NCBI GenBank assembly: GCA_016793165.1
Contig: JAEULA010000017.1
Span: 1-56,390 of the forward strand
Origin: Alphaproteobacteria bacterium
GTDB taxonomy: Bacteria; Pseudomonadota; Alphaproteobacteria; CACIAM-22H2
Length of the DNA: 56,390 nucleotides
Reading direction: 5' to 3'
The position numbers and the translations under genes are program-made. Shown here piece after piece: positions 46,708 to 54,944 of this stretch. The notes below the pieces were generated by a model. It had not been told where the DNA came from and made no database searches. It saw nothing but the letters and a program-made list of their open reading frames with translations. Each line of letters starts with the position of its first letter. Positions within the stretch are counted from its first letter, which is position 1.

Positions 46708-48704
46708 TGCGCATCGATCGCCGCGCCCTCCTGTCCTCGATGGCCGCCGGGCTGCCTGCCGCGATCGCCGCCGCCCAGGCACCGCGGGACGGCAGGCCGC
46801 TCGAGCACGCCTGGATCGATGGCCGCAGCTTCCTCGTGATCTGCTGGCACAATCTGGAGGACTCCGATCCCGACCAGACCTATCTCGGCGTCACCTCGCG
46901 CCGCCTGGTCGAGCAGCTCACGTGGCTGCAGGCGAACGGATACACCGCCGTCACGATCGACGAGATCCTGGCCGCGCGCGACGGCCGGCGCCCGCTGCCG
47001 CCGAAGGCGGTGCTGCTCAGCTTCGACGACGGATACCGCAGCTTCTACACGCAGGCGTTCCCGGTCCTGAGGGCGATGAACCTGCCGGCGGTCGTCGCGG
47101 TCGTGACGGGGTGGCTGCGGCCGCCCGCCGGATCGACGGTCGTGTTCGGCGACGTGCCGACGTCGCGCGGCCAGTTCATGAGCTGGGAGGAGCTGCGCGA
47201 GATCGCGGCGTCGGGCCTCGTCGAGATCGCCGCGCATACCGACGATCATCACCAGGGGCGGCGGGCCAATCCGCAGGGCAACCTGCAGCCGGCTGTCGCG
47301 ACGCGCGTGTGGCGCGAAGGCCGCGGCTACGAGAGCGAGAAGGAGTACTCGGATCGGCTGCGGCGCGACTTCCGCGCAATCTCCGACACCCTGCACAAGA
47401 CGATCGGCCGGCGCCCGCGCGTGATGGTGTGGCCCTACGGCGCCTACACCGGCACGGCACAGCGCGTCGCGCGCGAAGTCGGGATGCCGATCGCGATGTC
47501 GCTCGAGGAGGGGTTCGGCTCGGTCGCCGCGCTCGACCGCGTCCCGCGACTGCTGATCAGCTACGACCCGCCGCTCGACGAATTCGCGCGCACGGTCCAC
47601 GGCGCGCGCCGCCAGGCGCCGCTGCGCGTCGTCCACGCCGATCTCGACTACGTCTACGATCCAGATCCGGCGCAGCAGGACCGCAATCTCGGGGCGCTCG
47701 TCCAGCGCGTCCACGATCTCGGCATCAACACCGTCTTCCTGCAGGCCTTCGCCGATCCCAGCGGCGGCGGGTTGGCGCGCCAGCTCTATTTCCCGAACCG
47801 GCATCTGCCGATGCGCGCGGACCTGTTCAATCGCGCGGTCTGGCAGCTGGTGACGCGCGCGCGCGTGCGCGTCTATGCCTGGATGCCGGTCCTCGCCTAC
47901 GAGCTGCCGGGAAGCGCGGCGCGCGTCCTGCGCGCCTCTCCGGCCACCGGCGCGATCGAGCGCGACCCCGACGCCTATGCGCGGATCTCGCCCTTCGATC
48001 CGCAGGCCCGGCGGATCATCCGGGAGATCCACGAGGATCTCGCCCGTGCGGCGCCGATCGCCGGGCTCCTGTTCCACGACGACGCGGTGCTGTCCGACTT
48101 CGAGGACGCCTCGCCGCCGGCGCTCGCCGCATATCGCGCGGCCGGGCTGCCCGACTCGATTGCGGCGCTGCGCACCGATCCCGCGGTCATGGCGCGCTGG
48201 ACGCGGTTCAAGACCGGCGCGCTGTCCGACTTCACGCGCGAGCTCATCGAGGCCGTGCGGCGCGAACGGCCGGGTCTGCGCAGCGCCCGAAACCTCTTCG
48301 CCATGCCGCTGCTCGATCCGCGGAGCGAGGCATGGTTCGCGCAGAACTACGACCAGGCGCTCGCCACCTACGACCACGTCGCGGTGATGGCGATGCCGAT
48401 GATGGAAAACGTGCCGGAGGGCGAGGTGGACCGCTGGCTCGCCCGCCTCGTGTCCGAGGCCGCCCGGCGGCCGGAGGGATTGGCGCGAACGCTCTTCGAG
48501 CTGCAGGCCGTGGACTGGCGCAAGCCGGTCGACGACCCGGCGCGCCGGATCCCGGACCAGGTCCTGCTGCGCAAGATGCGCACGCTCGTGCGCGGCGGCG
48601 CGCTCAGCTTCGGCTACTACCCCGACGATTTCGCGAAGGGGCACCCCGACGTCGCCAGCATCGGGACGGTGATGTCCCTGCGCTGGTTCCCGCACCGGCG
48701 CTGA
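46707..48704 (+). CDS. pgaB: poly-GlcNAc N-deacetylase PgaB
   Basis: This 665-residue periplasmic enzyme partially deacetylates the polymer before export. The N-terminal NodB-type deacetylase has metal ligands D107/D108 in SFDDGYRSFY and H177/H182 in AAHTDDHHQG. The C-terminal TIM-barrel domain (about 310-640, glycoside-hydrolase-like, polymer-binding) starts near VHADLDYVYDPDPAQQDRN. No lipobox cysteine is present in the leader, unlike the E. coli lipoprotein. The leader MRIDRRALLSS has a twin-arginine look. The gene follows pgaA with a one-base overlap. Confidence 0.95.
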   Translation: MRIDRRALLSSMAAGLPAAIAAAQAPRDGRPLEHAWIDGRSFLVICWHNLEDSDPDQTYLGVTSRRLVEQLTWLQANGYTAVTIDEILAARDGRRPLPPKAVLLSFDDGYRSFYTQAFPVLRAMNLPAVVAVVTGWLRPPAGSTVVFGDVPTSRGQFMSWEELREIAASGLVEIAAHTDDHHQGRRANPQGNLQPAVATRVWREGRGYESEKEYSDRLRRDFRAISDTLHKTIGRRPRVMVWPYGAYTGTAQRVAREVGMPIAMSLEEGFGSVAALDRVPRLLISYDPPLDEFARTVHGARRQAPLRVVHADLDYVYDPDPAQQDRNLGALVQRVHDLGINTVFLQAFADPSGGGLARQLYFPNRHLPMRADLFNRAVWQLVTRARVRVYAWMPVLAYELPGSAARVLRASPATGAIERDPDAYARISPFDPQARRIIREIHEDLARAAPIAGLLFHDDAVLSDFEDASPPALAAYRAAGLPDSIAALRTDPAVMARWTRFKTGALSDFTRELIEAVRRERPGLRSARNLFAMPLLDPRSEAWFAQNYDQALATYDHVAVMAMPMMENVPEGEVDRWLARLVSEAARRPEGLARTLFELQAVDWRKPVDDPARRIPDQVLLRKMRTLVRGGALSFGYYPDDFAKGHPDVASIGTVMSLRWFPHRR

Positions 48705-48716
48705 GGAGGCGGGCGC

Positions 48717-50030
48717 ATGGACAGCTTCCTCGCCTCGATCACCATCACGCTGATCGTCGCCGCCGCGACGGCGGGCAGCGTGCTGCTGTCCTTCGTCTTC
48801 CTCTACCCGTTCTTCATGTCGTTCCTGTGGATCACGGGCGGCGTCTATTACTGGTGGCACTGGGAGCGGAAGATGCCGCGTCCCGACGACGTTCCGCCGC
48901 TGCCGCCGGACCCGCCGCTCGTGTCGATCCTGGTGCCCTGCTTTAACGAGGGCGACAACGTCGACGACACGATCGAATCGCTTCTCGGCCAGAGCTATCC
49001 GAACTTCGAGATCATCGCCGTCAACGACGGCTCGCGCGACGACACGCGCGAGCGGCTCGACCGGCTCGCGGCGGCCCACCCGCGACTGCGCGTCGTCCAT
49101 TTCGCCGCCAACCAGGGCAAGGCGATGGCGCTCAACATGGCGACGCTGGCGGCGAAGGGAGAGTACCTCGTCTGCCTCGACGGCGACGCGATCCTTCACC
49201 CGCACTGCGTGTCGTGGATGGTGCTGCCGCTGCTTCAGCATCCGCGCGTCGGCGCCGTCACCGGCAATCCGCGCATCCGCACGCGCTCGACGGTACTGGG
49301 CCGCGTCCAGGTCGGCGAGTTCAGCTCGATCATCGGCCTGATCAAGCGCGCGCAGCGCAGCTACGGCCGCATCTACACCGTGTCGGGCGTGATCGCGGCG
49401 TTCCGCAAGAGCGCGCTGCACCGCATCGGCTACTGGGTGACCAACATGATCACCGAGGACATCGACGTCAGCTGGCGGCTGCAATGCGATGCGTGGGCGA
49501 TCCACTACCAGCCCACCGCGCTGTGCTGGATCCTGATGCCCGAAACGCTCGGCGGGCTCTGGCGGCAGCGCGTGCGTTGGGCGCAGGGCGGGACCGAGGT
49601 CTTCCTGCGCTACATCAGGTCGATCTGGCGCTGGCGGCTGCGGCGCATGTGGCCGCTGCTGATCGAGTTCAGCCTGTCGACCGCATGGGCCTTCGCGCTC
49701 GCCCTCGCCTTCTTCCTGTGGGCGCTCGGCAAGTTCGTCGACATGCCCGAGGGCCTGAACGTGCCGACGATCTTCCCGCCCGCCTTCTGGGGCCTGATGC
49801 TCGCGGCCGTCTGCATCCTGCAGTTCGTCACCGCGCTCCTCATCGAGCGCCGGTACGAGAGCGGCCTGCTGCGCGAACTGCCCTGGATCATCTGGTATCC
49901 GCTCGCCTTCTGGTTGCTCTCGGCCCTGACGGCGCTGGCGGGCTTCTTCAAGGCCATCCTCCGCCGGCGCAACACCCGCGCCGTCTGGGTCAGCCCCGAC
50001 CGGGGAGTGCGCACATTCGTGAAGCACTGA
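48717..50030 (+). CDS. pgaC: poly-GlcNAc synthase, family 2 glycosyltransferase PgaC
   Basis: This 437-residue inner-membrane synthase is in GT2, processive type. Motifs in order are VNDGS (102-106), DGD (155-157), TED (246-248), and QRVRW (284-288), the D,D,D,QxxRW set. Membrane helices are at about 9-45 and several in 300-430. It polymerises UDP-GlcNAc and, with PgaD, responds to c-di-GMP in known systems. The ATG is 12 bases after pgaB with an AGGAGG site. The stop precedes, or overlaps, pgaD. Confidence 0.97.
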   Translation: MDSFLASITITLIVAAATAGSVLLSFVFLYPFFMSFLWITGGVYYWWHWERKMPRPDDVPPLPPDPPLVSILVPCFNEGDNVDDTIESLLGQSYPNFEIIAVNDGSRDDTRERLDRLAAAHPRLRVVHFAANQGKAMALNMATLAAKGEYLVCLDGDAILHPHCVSWMVLPLLQHPRVGAVTGNPRIRTRSTVLGRVQVGEFSSIIGLIKRAQRSYGRIYTVSGVIAAFRKSALHRIGYWVTNMITEDIDVSWRLQCDAWAIHYQPTALCWILMPETLGGLWRQRVRWAQGGTEVFLRYIRSIWRWRLRRMWPLLIEFSLSTAWAFALALAFFLWALGKFVDMPEGLNVPTIFPPAFWGLMLAAVCILQFVTALLIERRYESGLLRELPWIIWYPLAFWLLSALTALAGFFKAILRRRNTRAVWVSPDRGVRTFVKH

Positions 50031-50050
50031 TCATACGGGCACGCGACCGC

Positions 50051-50500
50051 GTGCCCCTGCGCTGGCGCCTGCGCGACGGGCTCGCGACCGGCGTGCTCTG
50101 GGTCGCCTATCTGGGCCTGGTGCGCGCCGCGATCGAGGGCGTGATCGACCTGCTGCACGGCCGGATCACGAGCCTCGAGGGCGCACGGGTGCTCGCCGTC
50201 GCGCCGACGCTGATCGACTACGCGACCTTCATTGCCATGAACGGGACCATCCTGATCGGGTGGGCGCTGTACAACTGGGTGCGGTTCCACGGGCCCGATC
50301 GCCGCCGCTCGATCACGCCCGTGACCCCCGAGGCCGTGGCCCTGCATTTCGGTGCCGACATCGACCTGCCCCGCACCATGGCCGCGACGCGCGTCGGCAT
50401 CCTCCGGCACGATGCCGATGGGCGGATCCTCGGCTTCGAGCCGGTCAGCCTCGAGCCGGAGGCCCGGGGATCGCCGCTCGAGGCCGTGCCCGCGAAGTGA
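50051..50500 (+). CDS. pgaD: poly-GlcNAc biosynthesis protein PgaD
   Basis: This is the small membrane partner of PgaC, about 149 residues from GTG 50051. It has two membrane helices (about 10-32 and 55-75) and a cytoplasmic tail. Homology with PgaD N-termini, as I recall them (LII-x-x-RQS in E. coli), points to a start further upstream: the same frame reads ALIIRARDR before the GTG and overlaps pgaC, but contains no ATG, GTG or TTG. The codons ATT 50015 (GGGGAG 7 bases ahead) and CTG 50027 are candidates. I give the GTG as the safe start and flag this. Confidence 0.82.
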   Translation: MPLRWRLRDGLATGVLWVAYLGLVRAAIEGVIDLLHGRITSLEGARVLAVAPTLIDYATFIAMNGTILIGWALYNWVRFHGPDRRRSITPVTPEAVALHFGADIDLPRTMAATRVGILRHDADGRILGFEPVSLEPEARGSPLEAVPAK

Positions 50501-50582
50501 GGTCCCTCCCTGGCGGCGTCGGCCGGCGGTGCTATGATCCGCCCCGAGGCCAACAAGCCAGTCACAAGGGAGAGGAAACGTC

Positions 50583-51578
50583 ATGCTGATCGGTCGTCGC
50601 GGATTCAAGCTCGGGCTCGCCGGGGCCGGCGCCAGTGCATTCATCGGTGGCCGCGCCAGCGCGCAGGCCAAAGTGCTGCGCTTCGGCCACCTGCACTCCG
50701 TCGACTCGCCCATCCACAAGGGCGTCGCGAAGGCGGCCGAAGAGATCGAGAAGGGCACGGCCGGCCGCTACAAGATCAACATCTTCCCGTCGAGCCAGCT
50801 CGGCGCGGCACGCGAGATGGTCTCGCAGGTGATCGACGGCTCGCTCGACTTCATCTCCGAGGGCCCCGGCAGCCTGTCGAACCTGAACAAGGCGCTGTCG
50901 ATGTTCGAGGCGCCGTTCATCGCGCGCGACTGGAACCACGTCCTCAAGATGCTCGACTCGCCGTTCGGCCGCGAGCAGGCGGGCAAGCTCGCCACCGAGC
51001 GCAACATGGTGCATCTCGGCACGTTCTATTACGGCGTGCGCCACTTCACGACCAAGACCAAGGCGCTGAACACGGCCGCCGACGTCAAGGGCCTGAAGAT
51101 CCGCGTGCCCGAGGCGCCGCTGTTCCTGGCCATGATCCGCGCGCTCGAGGCGACGCCGACGCCGATGTCCCTGGGCGAGGTCTATCTCAGCCTCCAGACC
51201 GGCGTGGCCGAGGGCCAGGAGAACCCGCTGCCGACGATCAACAACAACAAGTTCTACGAGGTGCAGAAGTTCCTGAACCTCACCGGCCACGTGATCGTGC
51301 CGATCATGATCATGATGAACAAGAAGGCCTGGGACCCGATGAGCGACGCGGACAAGGCCGCGTTCAAGGCCGGCTTCGCTGCGGGCGCCAAGGTCAACGA
51401 CGACCTGACCCGTGCCGACGAGGCCCGGCTGGTCGACTTCTTCAAGGAGAAGGGGATGACGATCGTGAACTCCGATCGCGCCTCGTTCCAGAAGCGGATG
51501 ACCGCGGTCTACGAACTCGGCGTGAAGGATTTCGGCTGGGGTGCCGGCACCTTCGATGCCATGCAGGCCCTGAGCTGA
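50583..51578 (+). CDS. dctP: TRAP transporter solute-binding protein (DctP family)
   Basis: This 331-residue periplasmic binding protein has a signal at about 5-28 (Tat-like RRGFKLGLAGAGA). The DctP landmarks are GHLHSVDSPIHKG at the mature start, the ligand arginine candidate in VKGLKIRVPEAP, and QTGVAEGQENPLPTI. It binds an organic acid, often a C4-dicarboxylate, sialic acid or ectoine, and passes it to the DctQM pair. A GGGAGAGGAAACG site precedes the ATG. The two membrane components follow at 51762 and 52261. Confidence 0.95.
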   Translation: MLIGRRGFKLGLAGAGASAFIGGRASAQAKVLRFGHLHSVDSPIHKGVAKAAEEIEKGTAGRYKINIFPSSQLGAAREMVSQVIDGSLDFISEGPGSLSNLNKALSMFEAPFIARDWNHVLKMLDSPFGREQAGKLATERNMVHLGTFYYGVRHFTTKTKALNTAADVKGLKIRVPEAPLFLAMIRALEATPTPMSLGEVYLSLQTGVAEGQENPLPTINNNKFYEVQKFLNLTGHVIVPIMIMMNKKAWDPMSDADKAAFKAGFAAGAKVNDDLTRADEARLVDFFKEKGMTIVNSDRASFQKRMTAVYELGVKDFGWGAGTFDAMQALS

Positions 51579-51583
51579 CCCGG

Positions 51584-51761
51584 GTCAGAGAAGGCAGGTG
51601 GACGGGAGAGGCGCGGAGAACCGCGGTGGACGCGGAGACGTGACGGCCGCGCGCGAAGCGCGCCGTCGCCTCGCCGCATGTCGGTCGCGCCCGTGGCGCG
51701 CGACATCGCCGCAATCTCCACGCTTCGCCGCGCCCTCCGCGTTCCTTGCGCTTTCGTTCTC
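51584..51761. repeat. structured GC-rich inverted-repeat element inside the TRAP operon
   Basis: The gap between dctP and dctQ carries an imperfect inverted repeat. The left arm at about 51611-51640 (around GCGCGGAGAACCGCGG) matches the complement of 51712-51751 (around CCGCGCCCTCCGCG). Between them are two more hairpins, at about 51642-51666 and 51680-51706. The text near the dctQ start has no ribosome site. The pattern of repeated CGCGGAG units looks like a dispersed palindromic element. Confidence 0.6.
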
Positions 51762-52259
51762 ATGAAGCAGTTCTTGCTGAAGCTCGAGGAGAACCTGGCC
51801 GCCCTGTTCATGGGTGGCCTGCTTTTCACCCTCTTCCTGCAGGTCTTCACCCGCTACGTCCTCAACGATCCGCTCTCCTGGACCGAGGAGGCGGCGCGGT
51901 ACCTGTACGTGTACATCGTGTTCCTCGGCGCGAGCGCGGCGATCAGCGACCGCAGCCATGTCGGGATCGACTACTTCGCGAAGTCGCTGCCGATCAAGGC
52001 GCAGTGGATCGTGTCGCTTCTCGTCAACGTCGCGATCCTCGCCTCGCTGGCGCTGCTGATCTACTGGGGCTGGCGCGCGGCGATGCGTCAATGGAACCTG
52101 CCGCTGGTCGTCCTCGATATCCCGTATACCTGGGTCTACATCGCGATCCCGATCACCGCGGTGCTGATGACGATCCGCACGCTCTTCGTCATGCGCGAGG
52201 ACTACCAGGCGATGCGCAAGGGCGCGCAGGTCGCGACCGAGGCGCGGGGAGGCCTCTGA
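51762..52259 (+). CDS. dctQ: TRAP transporter small permease (DctQ family)
   Basis: This 165-residue membrane protein has four helices (about 15-35, 47-65, 85-107, 122-142). The DctQ signature runs through FTRYVLNDPLSWTEEAARYL, and RSHVGIDYF follows. It is the small subunit that joins DctM to the binding protein. ATG 51762 gives the usual N-terminus KQFLLKLEENL. The alternative ATG at 51678 adds 28 residues that come from the repeat element and is rejected. One base separates it from dctM. Confidence 0.94.
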   Translation: MKQFLLKLEENLAALFMGGLLFTLFLQVFTRYVLNDPLSWTEEAARYLYVYIVFLGASAAISDRSHVGIDYFAKSLPIKAQWIVSLLVNVAILASLALLIYWGWRAAMRQWNLPLVVLDIPYTWVYIAIPITAVLMTIRTLFVMREDYQAMRKGAQVATEARGGL

Positions 52260-52260
52260 G

Positions 52261-53532
52261 ATGATCGGCTACTTCGTCGGCTGGCTCGGGCTGGTCATCG
52301 CCAACATGCCCGTGGCCTTCTCGCTGATCTTCATGGGCATCGCATGGCTGCTGATCGAAGGCCAGTCGATGACCTCCGCTCCGCAGCGCCTGATCGGCGG
52401 CATCGACTCCTTCCCGCTGCTGGCGGTGCCGTGCTTCATCCTCGCCGGCATCGCGATGAACACCGGCGGCGTGACCGAGCGCATCTACGGCTTCGCCCGC
52501 GCCCTGGTCGGGCACTTCACCGGCGGCCTCGGCCACGTCAACGTGATGGGCAGCCTGATCTTCTCGGGCATGTCGGGCTCGGCGATCGCCGATGCCGGCG
52601 GCCTCGGGCTCCTCGAGATCAAGGCGATGAAGGAGGACGGCTATCCGGCGGAGTTCGCCGGCGCCCTCACCTGCGCGTCCTGCATCATCGGCCCGCTGGT
52701 GCCGCCGTCGATCCCGATGGTCCTCTACGGCGTCATCGCCAACGCCTCGGTGGGCGCGCTGTTCCTGGCGGGTATCGTGCCCGGCCTGCTGACCGCGTTC
52801 TTCCTGATGATCCACGTCTATTTCTATGCGCGGCGGAAGAACTTCCCGCGGCATCCGCGCTCGAGCCTCTTGGAGCTCTGGATCGCCTTCAAGAAGGCGT
52901 TCCTCGCCCTGCTGACGCCCGCGATCATCATGGGCGGCATCTTCGGCGGCATCTTCACCCCGACCGAGGCGGCGGCGGTCGCGGCGATCTATTCGCTCGT
53001 GCTCGGCCTGTTCATCTACGGCGACCTGAAGTTCAGCGACCTGCCGCGCATCTTCAAGGAGGCGGTGAACACCTCCGCGGTCGTCGGGTTCATCGTCGCG
53101 GGCGCGAGCCTGTTCAGCTGGGTCCTCGCGCGCGAGCGGGTGCCGCAGCAGATCGCCGAGGCGTTCCTCGGCATCTCCAGCAATCCGCATGTCGTGCTGC
53201 TGGTCATCAACATCGTGATGCTGATCCTCGGCTGCTTCATGGAGGGCATCGCGATCATGATCCTGATGGTCCCCGTCTTCATGCCGGTGATCCAGGCGCT
53301 CGGCATCGACGTGAACCATTTCGGCGTCATCGTCGTCATGAACCTGATGATCGGGATCCTGACCCCGCCCTTCGGCGTCGCGCTGTTCACCGTCGCGAAG
53401 GTCGGCAACATCCCGTTCGAGGTGCTGGCGCGGGCGATCATGCCCTTCCTGCCGCCGCTGATCCTCGTGCTGGTGATCTGCACCCACTTCCCGGGCCTGG
53501 TGATGTGGCTGCCGCGGCTGGTCTACGGCTGA
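52261..53532 (+). CDS. dctM: TRAP transporter large permease (DctM family)
   Basis: This 423-residue inner-membrane transporter has about 11-12 helices. DctM landmarks include MSGSAIADAGGLG, the Na+-site region near TPTEAAAVAAIYSL, and NLMIGILTPPFGVALF. It couples solute uptake to sodium or proton gradient. The ATG is one base after the dctQ stop. The gene ends 96 bases before the convergent PEP-CTERM-like gene, with a hairpin between. Confidence 0.95.
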   Translation: MIGYFVGWLGLVIANMPVAFSLIFMGIAWLLIEGQSMTSAPQRLIGGIDSFPLLAVPCFILAGIAMNTGGVTERIYGFARALVGHFTGGLGHVNVMGSLIFSGMSGSAIADAGGLGLLEIKAMKEDGYPAEFAGALTCASCIIGPLVPPSIPMVLYGVIANASVGALFLAGIVPGLLTAFFLMIHVYFYARRKNFPRHPRSSLLELWIAFKKAFLALLTPAIIMGGIFGGIFTPTEAAAVAAIYSLVLGLFIYGDLKFSDLPRIFKEAVNTSAVVGFIVAGASLFSWVLARERVPQQIAEAFLGISSNPHVVLLVINIVMLILGCFMEGIAIMILMVPVFMPVIQALGIDVNHFGVIVVMNLMIGILTPPFGVALFTVAKVGNIPFEVLARAIMPFLPPLILVLVICTHFPGLVMWLPRLVYG

Positions 53533-53562
53533 CAGGCAGCGCGCCGGCGCGCACCCGTCGTG

Positions 53563-53594
53563 CAAACGAAAACGGCGGCCCGAAGGCCGCCGTT
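53563..53594. terminator. terminator between dctM and the second PEP-CTERM-like gene
   Basis: A perfect 10-bp stem (53571-53580 AACGGCGGCC with 53585-53594) encloses CGAA, read as TTCG on the minus strand. Read leftward it is followed by TTTTCGTTTG, so it is a classical terminator for the minus-strand gene. It is convergent with dctM and may serve both. Confidence 0.85.
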
Positions 53595-53628
53595 CCGCAT
53601 CGATGTGGTCAGGTTTCGTGTCGCGCGA

Positions 53629-54555
53629 TCAGGCGCGGCGACGACGCAGGCCTGCCAGACCCGCAAGGCCGGCGCCGAGCAGCAGGGCAGTCGCCGGAAC
53701 CGGCACGTCGCCCGTGGGCGGCGGAGGCGGCGGCGGCGGGATGTCGATCGTCCCGAGCGAACCGCCCATCACGTAGGCATAGGACCAGGAGACCGAGGCA
53801 CCGGCCGCGATGCTGCCCAGGTTGAAGCCGATGCCGATGCCGTTATCGCCGGACGACGAGTCGCCCAGTTCGCCGCCGGCAAGATAGATGTCCGGATTCT
53901 CGACAGTGCAGCAGGAATTGACGATGCCCGTGTCGTGAGTGATCGGTCCGCTGTAGTAGAGACCGAGCGGCTTGCCGGAGATCGAGCCGAGCGACCCGAC
54001 GAAATCGCTGGTCGGGATCGGCGGCAGGTTGGTCGGGATGCCGCGCTGATTGTTCGTATCGGCGGAACCACCCGGGAAATTGTCGGGGTCCGGGTCCACC
54101 GCGCGCGAAACGCGCACGTTCGTCAGGTCGGTCGTCGCCGTCAGCGTCGTGAGGATGTTCACGCGCTGGTCGGTGTTACTGAACGAGAAGGTGTGGGAGA
54201 TCGAGAACCCGGCGGTCGAGACGCCGGTCCAGGTGACCGATCCGCCCGAGACCAAGCCGCCCGGGTTCTCGACCAGCGTTCCCGGGATGTCGGCGCCTTC
54301 GGAATTCGCGTTGCGAAGGTTCACACCGGTGCCGACCCGGACACCGAAGCCCTCGAAGGGGATGCCCGGTGACACGTAGTCGCCGACTGCCGGGAAGTTG
54401 CGCGAACCGGCCGCGTCATAGCGCAGAGAGCTGAGGACGCCCAAGTCGGTCACAACAGCCCTGACGAAATCACCCTCGATCGTCAGCGGCGCCGCAAGGG
54501 CCGTCGATGACAGCAGCAGGCCGGTCAGTCCGGCCGTGGCGAAACGCATCTTCAT
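53629..54555 (-). CDS. PEP-CTERM-like exported protein
   Basis: This 308-residue protein has a signal peptide (about 5-23, cleaved after ALAAP). The body is beta-rich and Ser/Thr/Gly-rich (VSWSYAYVMGGS near the end). A proline run of eight precedes the C-terminal tag VPVPATALLLGAGLAGLAGLRRRRA: short motif, hydrophobic helix and arginine cluster. This is a VPEP/VPLPA-type exosortase tag. ATG 54555 has GAGGG 5 bases before it. An in-frame extension upstream to 54678 has no ribosome site or signal and is rejected. Function is unknown; surface anchoring or release into the matrix is likely. Confidence 0.8.
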   Translation of the reverse strand: MKMRFATAGLTGLLLSSTALAAPLTIEGDFVRAVVTDLGVLSSLRYDAAGSRNFPAVGDYVSPGIPFEGFGVRVGTGVNLRNANSEGADIPGTLVENPGGLVSGGSVTWTGVSTAGFSISHTFSFSNTDQRVNILTTLTATTDLTNVRVSRAVDPDPDNFPGGSADTNNQRGIPTNLPPIPTSDFVGSLGSISGKPLGLYYSGPITHDTGIVNSCCTVENPDIYLAGGELGDSSSGDNGIGIGFNLGSIAAGASVSWSYAYVMGGSLGTIDIPPPPPPPPTGDVPVPATALLLGAGLAGLAGLRRRRA

Positions 54556-54944
54556 GAAATCCCTCGCAAGCTTCGAACGGTCGGCGTGACCTCGAACGTG
54601 AGTTCGATGGTCCGCGCGAGCGCACCCCTCGTATGTAGACCTATCAGCAACAATCGTGCCGGTGAAGTTAATCGTCAATAATCAGTTACTTGCAGTTGCC
54701 GGCATGCGGGGACAGGGCCCTTTGTAAGCGAGCCCGACGGTTCGAGTAGGTCATTCGACGGATCCCGCGCCCGCGATCAAGTTCCTGGAGGCACAGAAGG
54801 AATCGATTTCTCGCCCGGTCGAGACTAGGCGCTTGATCGAACAAGCTTTAACCATACCGCCGAACCGACTGCGCAACCGCAAGGTCGCCGCTTTCTGTAA
54901 ACCATCCCGACGCCCTCAATCCGAATGAAGCCCGCGCGTTGTGC
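54556..54944. promoter_or_regulatory. 389-bp intergenic region, AT-richer than its surroundings
   Basis: This gap lies between two minus-strand genes and is the longest in the window. The only promoter-like pair for the 53629-54555 gene is TTGACG (complement of 54673-54678) with GATTGT (complement of 54650-54655), 17 bases apart, which is weak. A CGATCAAG / CTTGATCG inverted repeat (54774-54781 and 54832-54839) is present. No gene of its own is seen here. Confidence 0.35.

Noticed and set aside
44128..46782. An 884-codon minus-strand open frame opposite pgaA
   Set aside because: Arginine/glycine/alanine shadow of the PgaA gene. PgaA has signal, TPR and barrel end.
46647..50027. A 1126-codon minus-strand open frame opposite pgaBC
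   Set aside because: It has no motif, an unusual composition and no ribosome site. PgaB and PgaC occupy the other strand with full catalytic sets.
51678..51761. N-terminal extension of DctQ from an earlier ATG
   Set aside because: The 28 added residues come from the inverted-repeat element, lack a hydrophobic signal, and the usual DctQ start is at 51762.
54556..54678. Upstream extension of the second PEP-CTERM-like protein
   Set aside because: The extension would place the signal peptide 40 residues inside the protein, and a good GAGGG site precedes the internal ATG at 54555.
54730..54780. tRNA-like GGTTCGAGTAGGT stretch
   Set aside because: It resembles a T-loop, but I could fold no cloverleaf with acceptor and anticodon arms around it.
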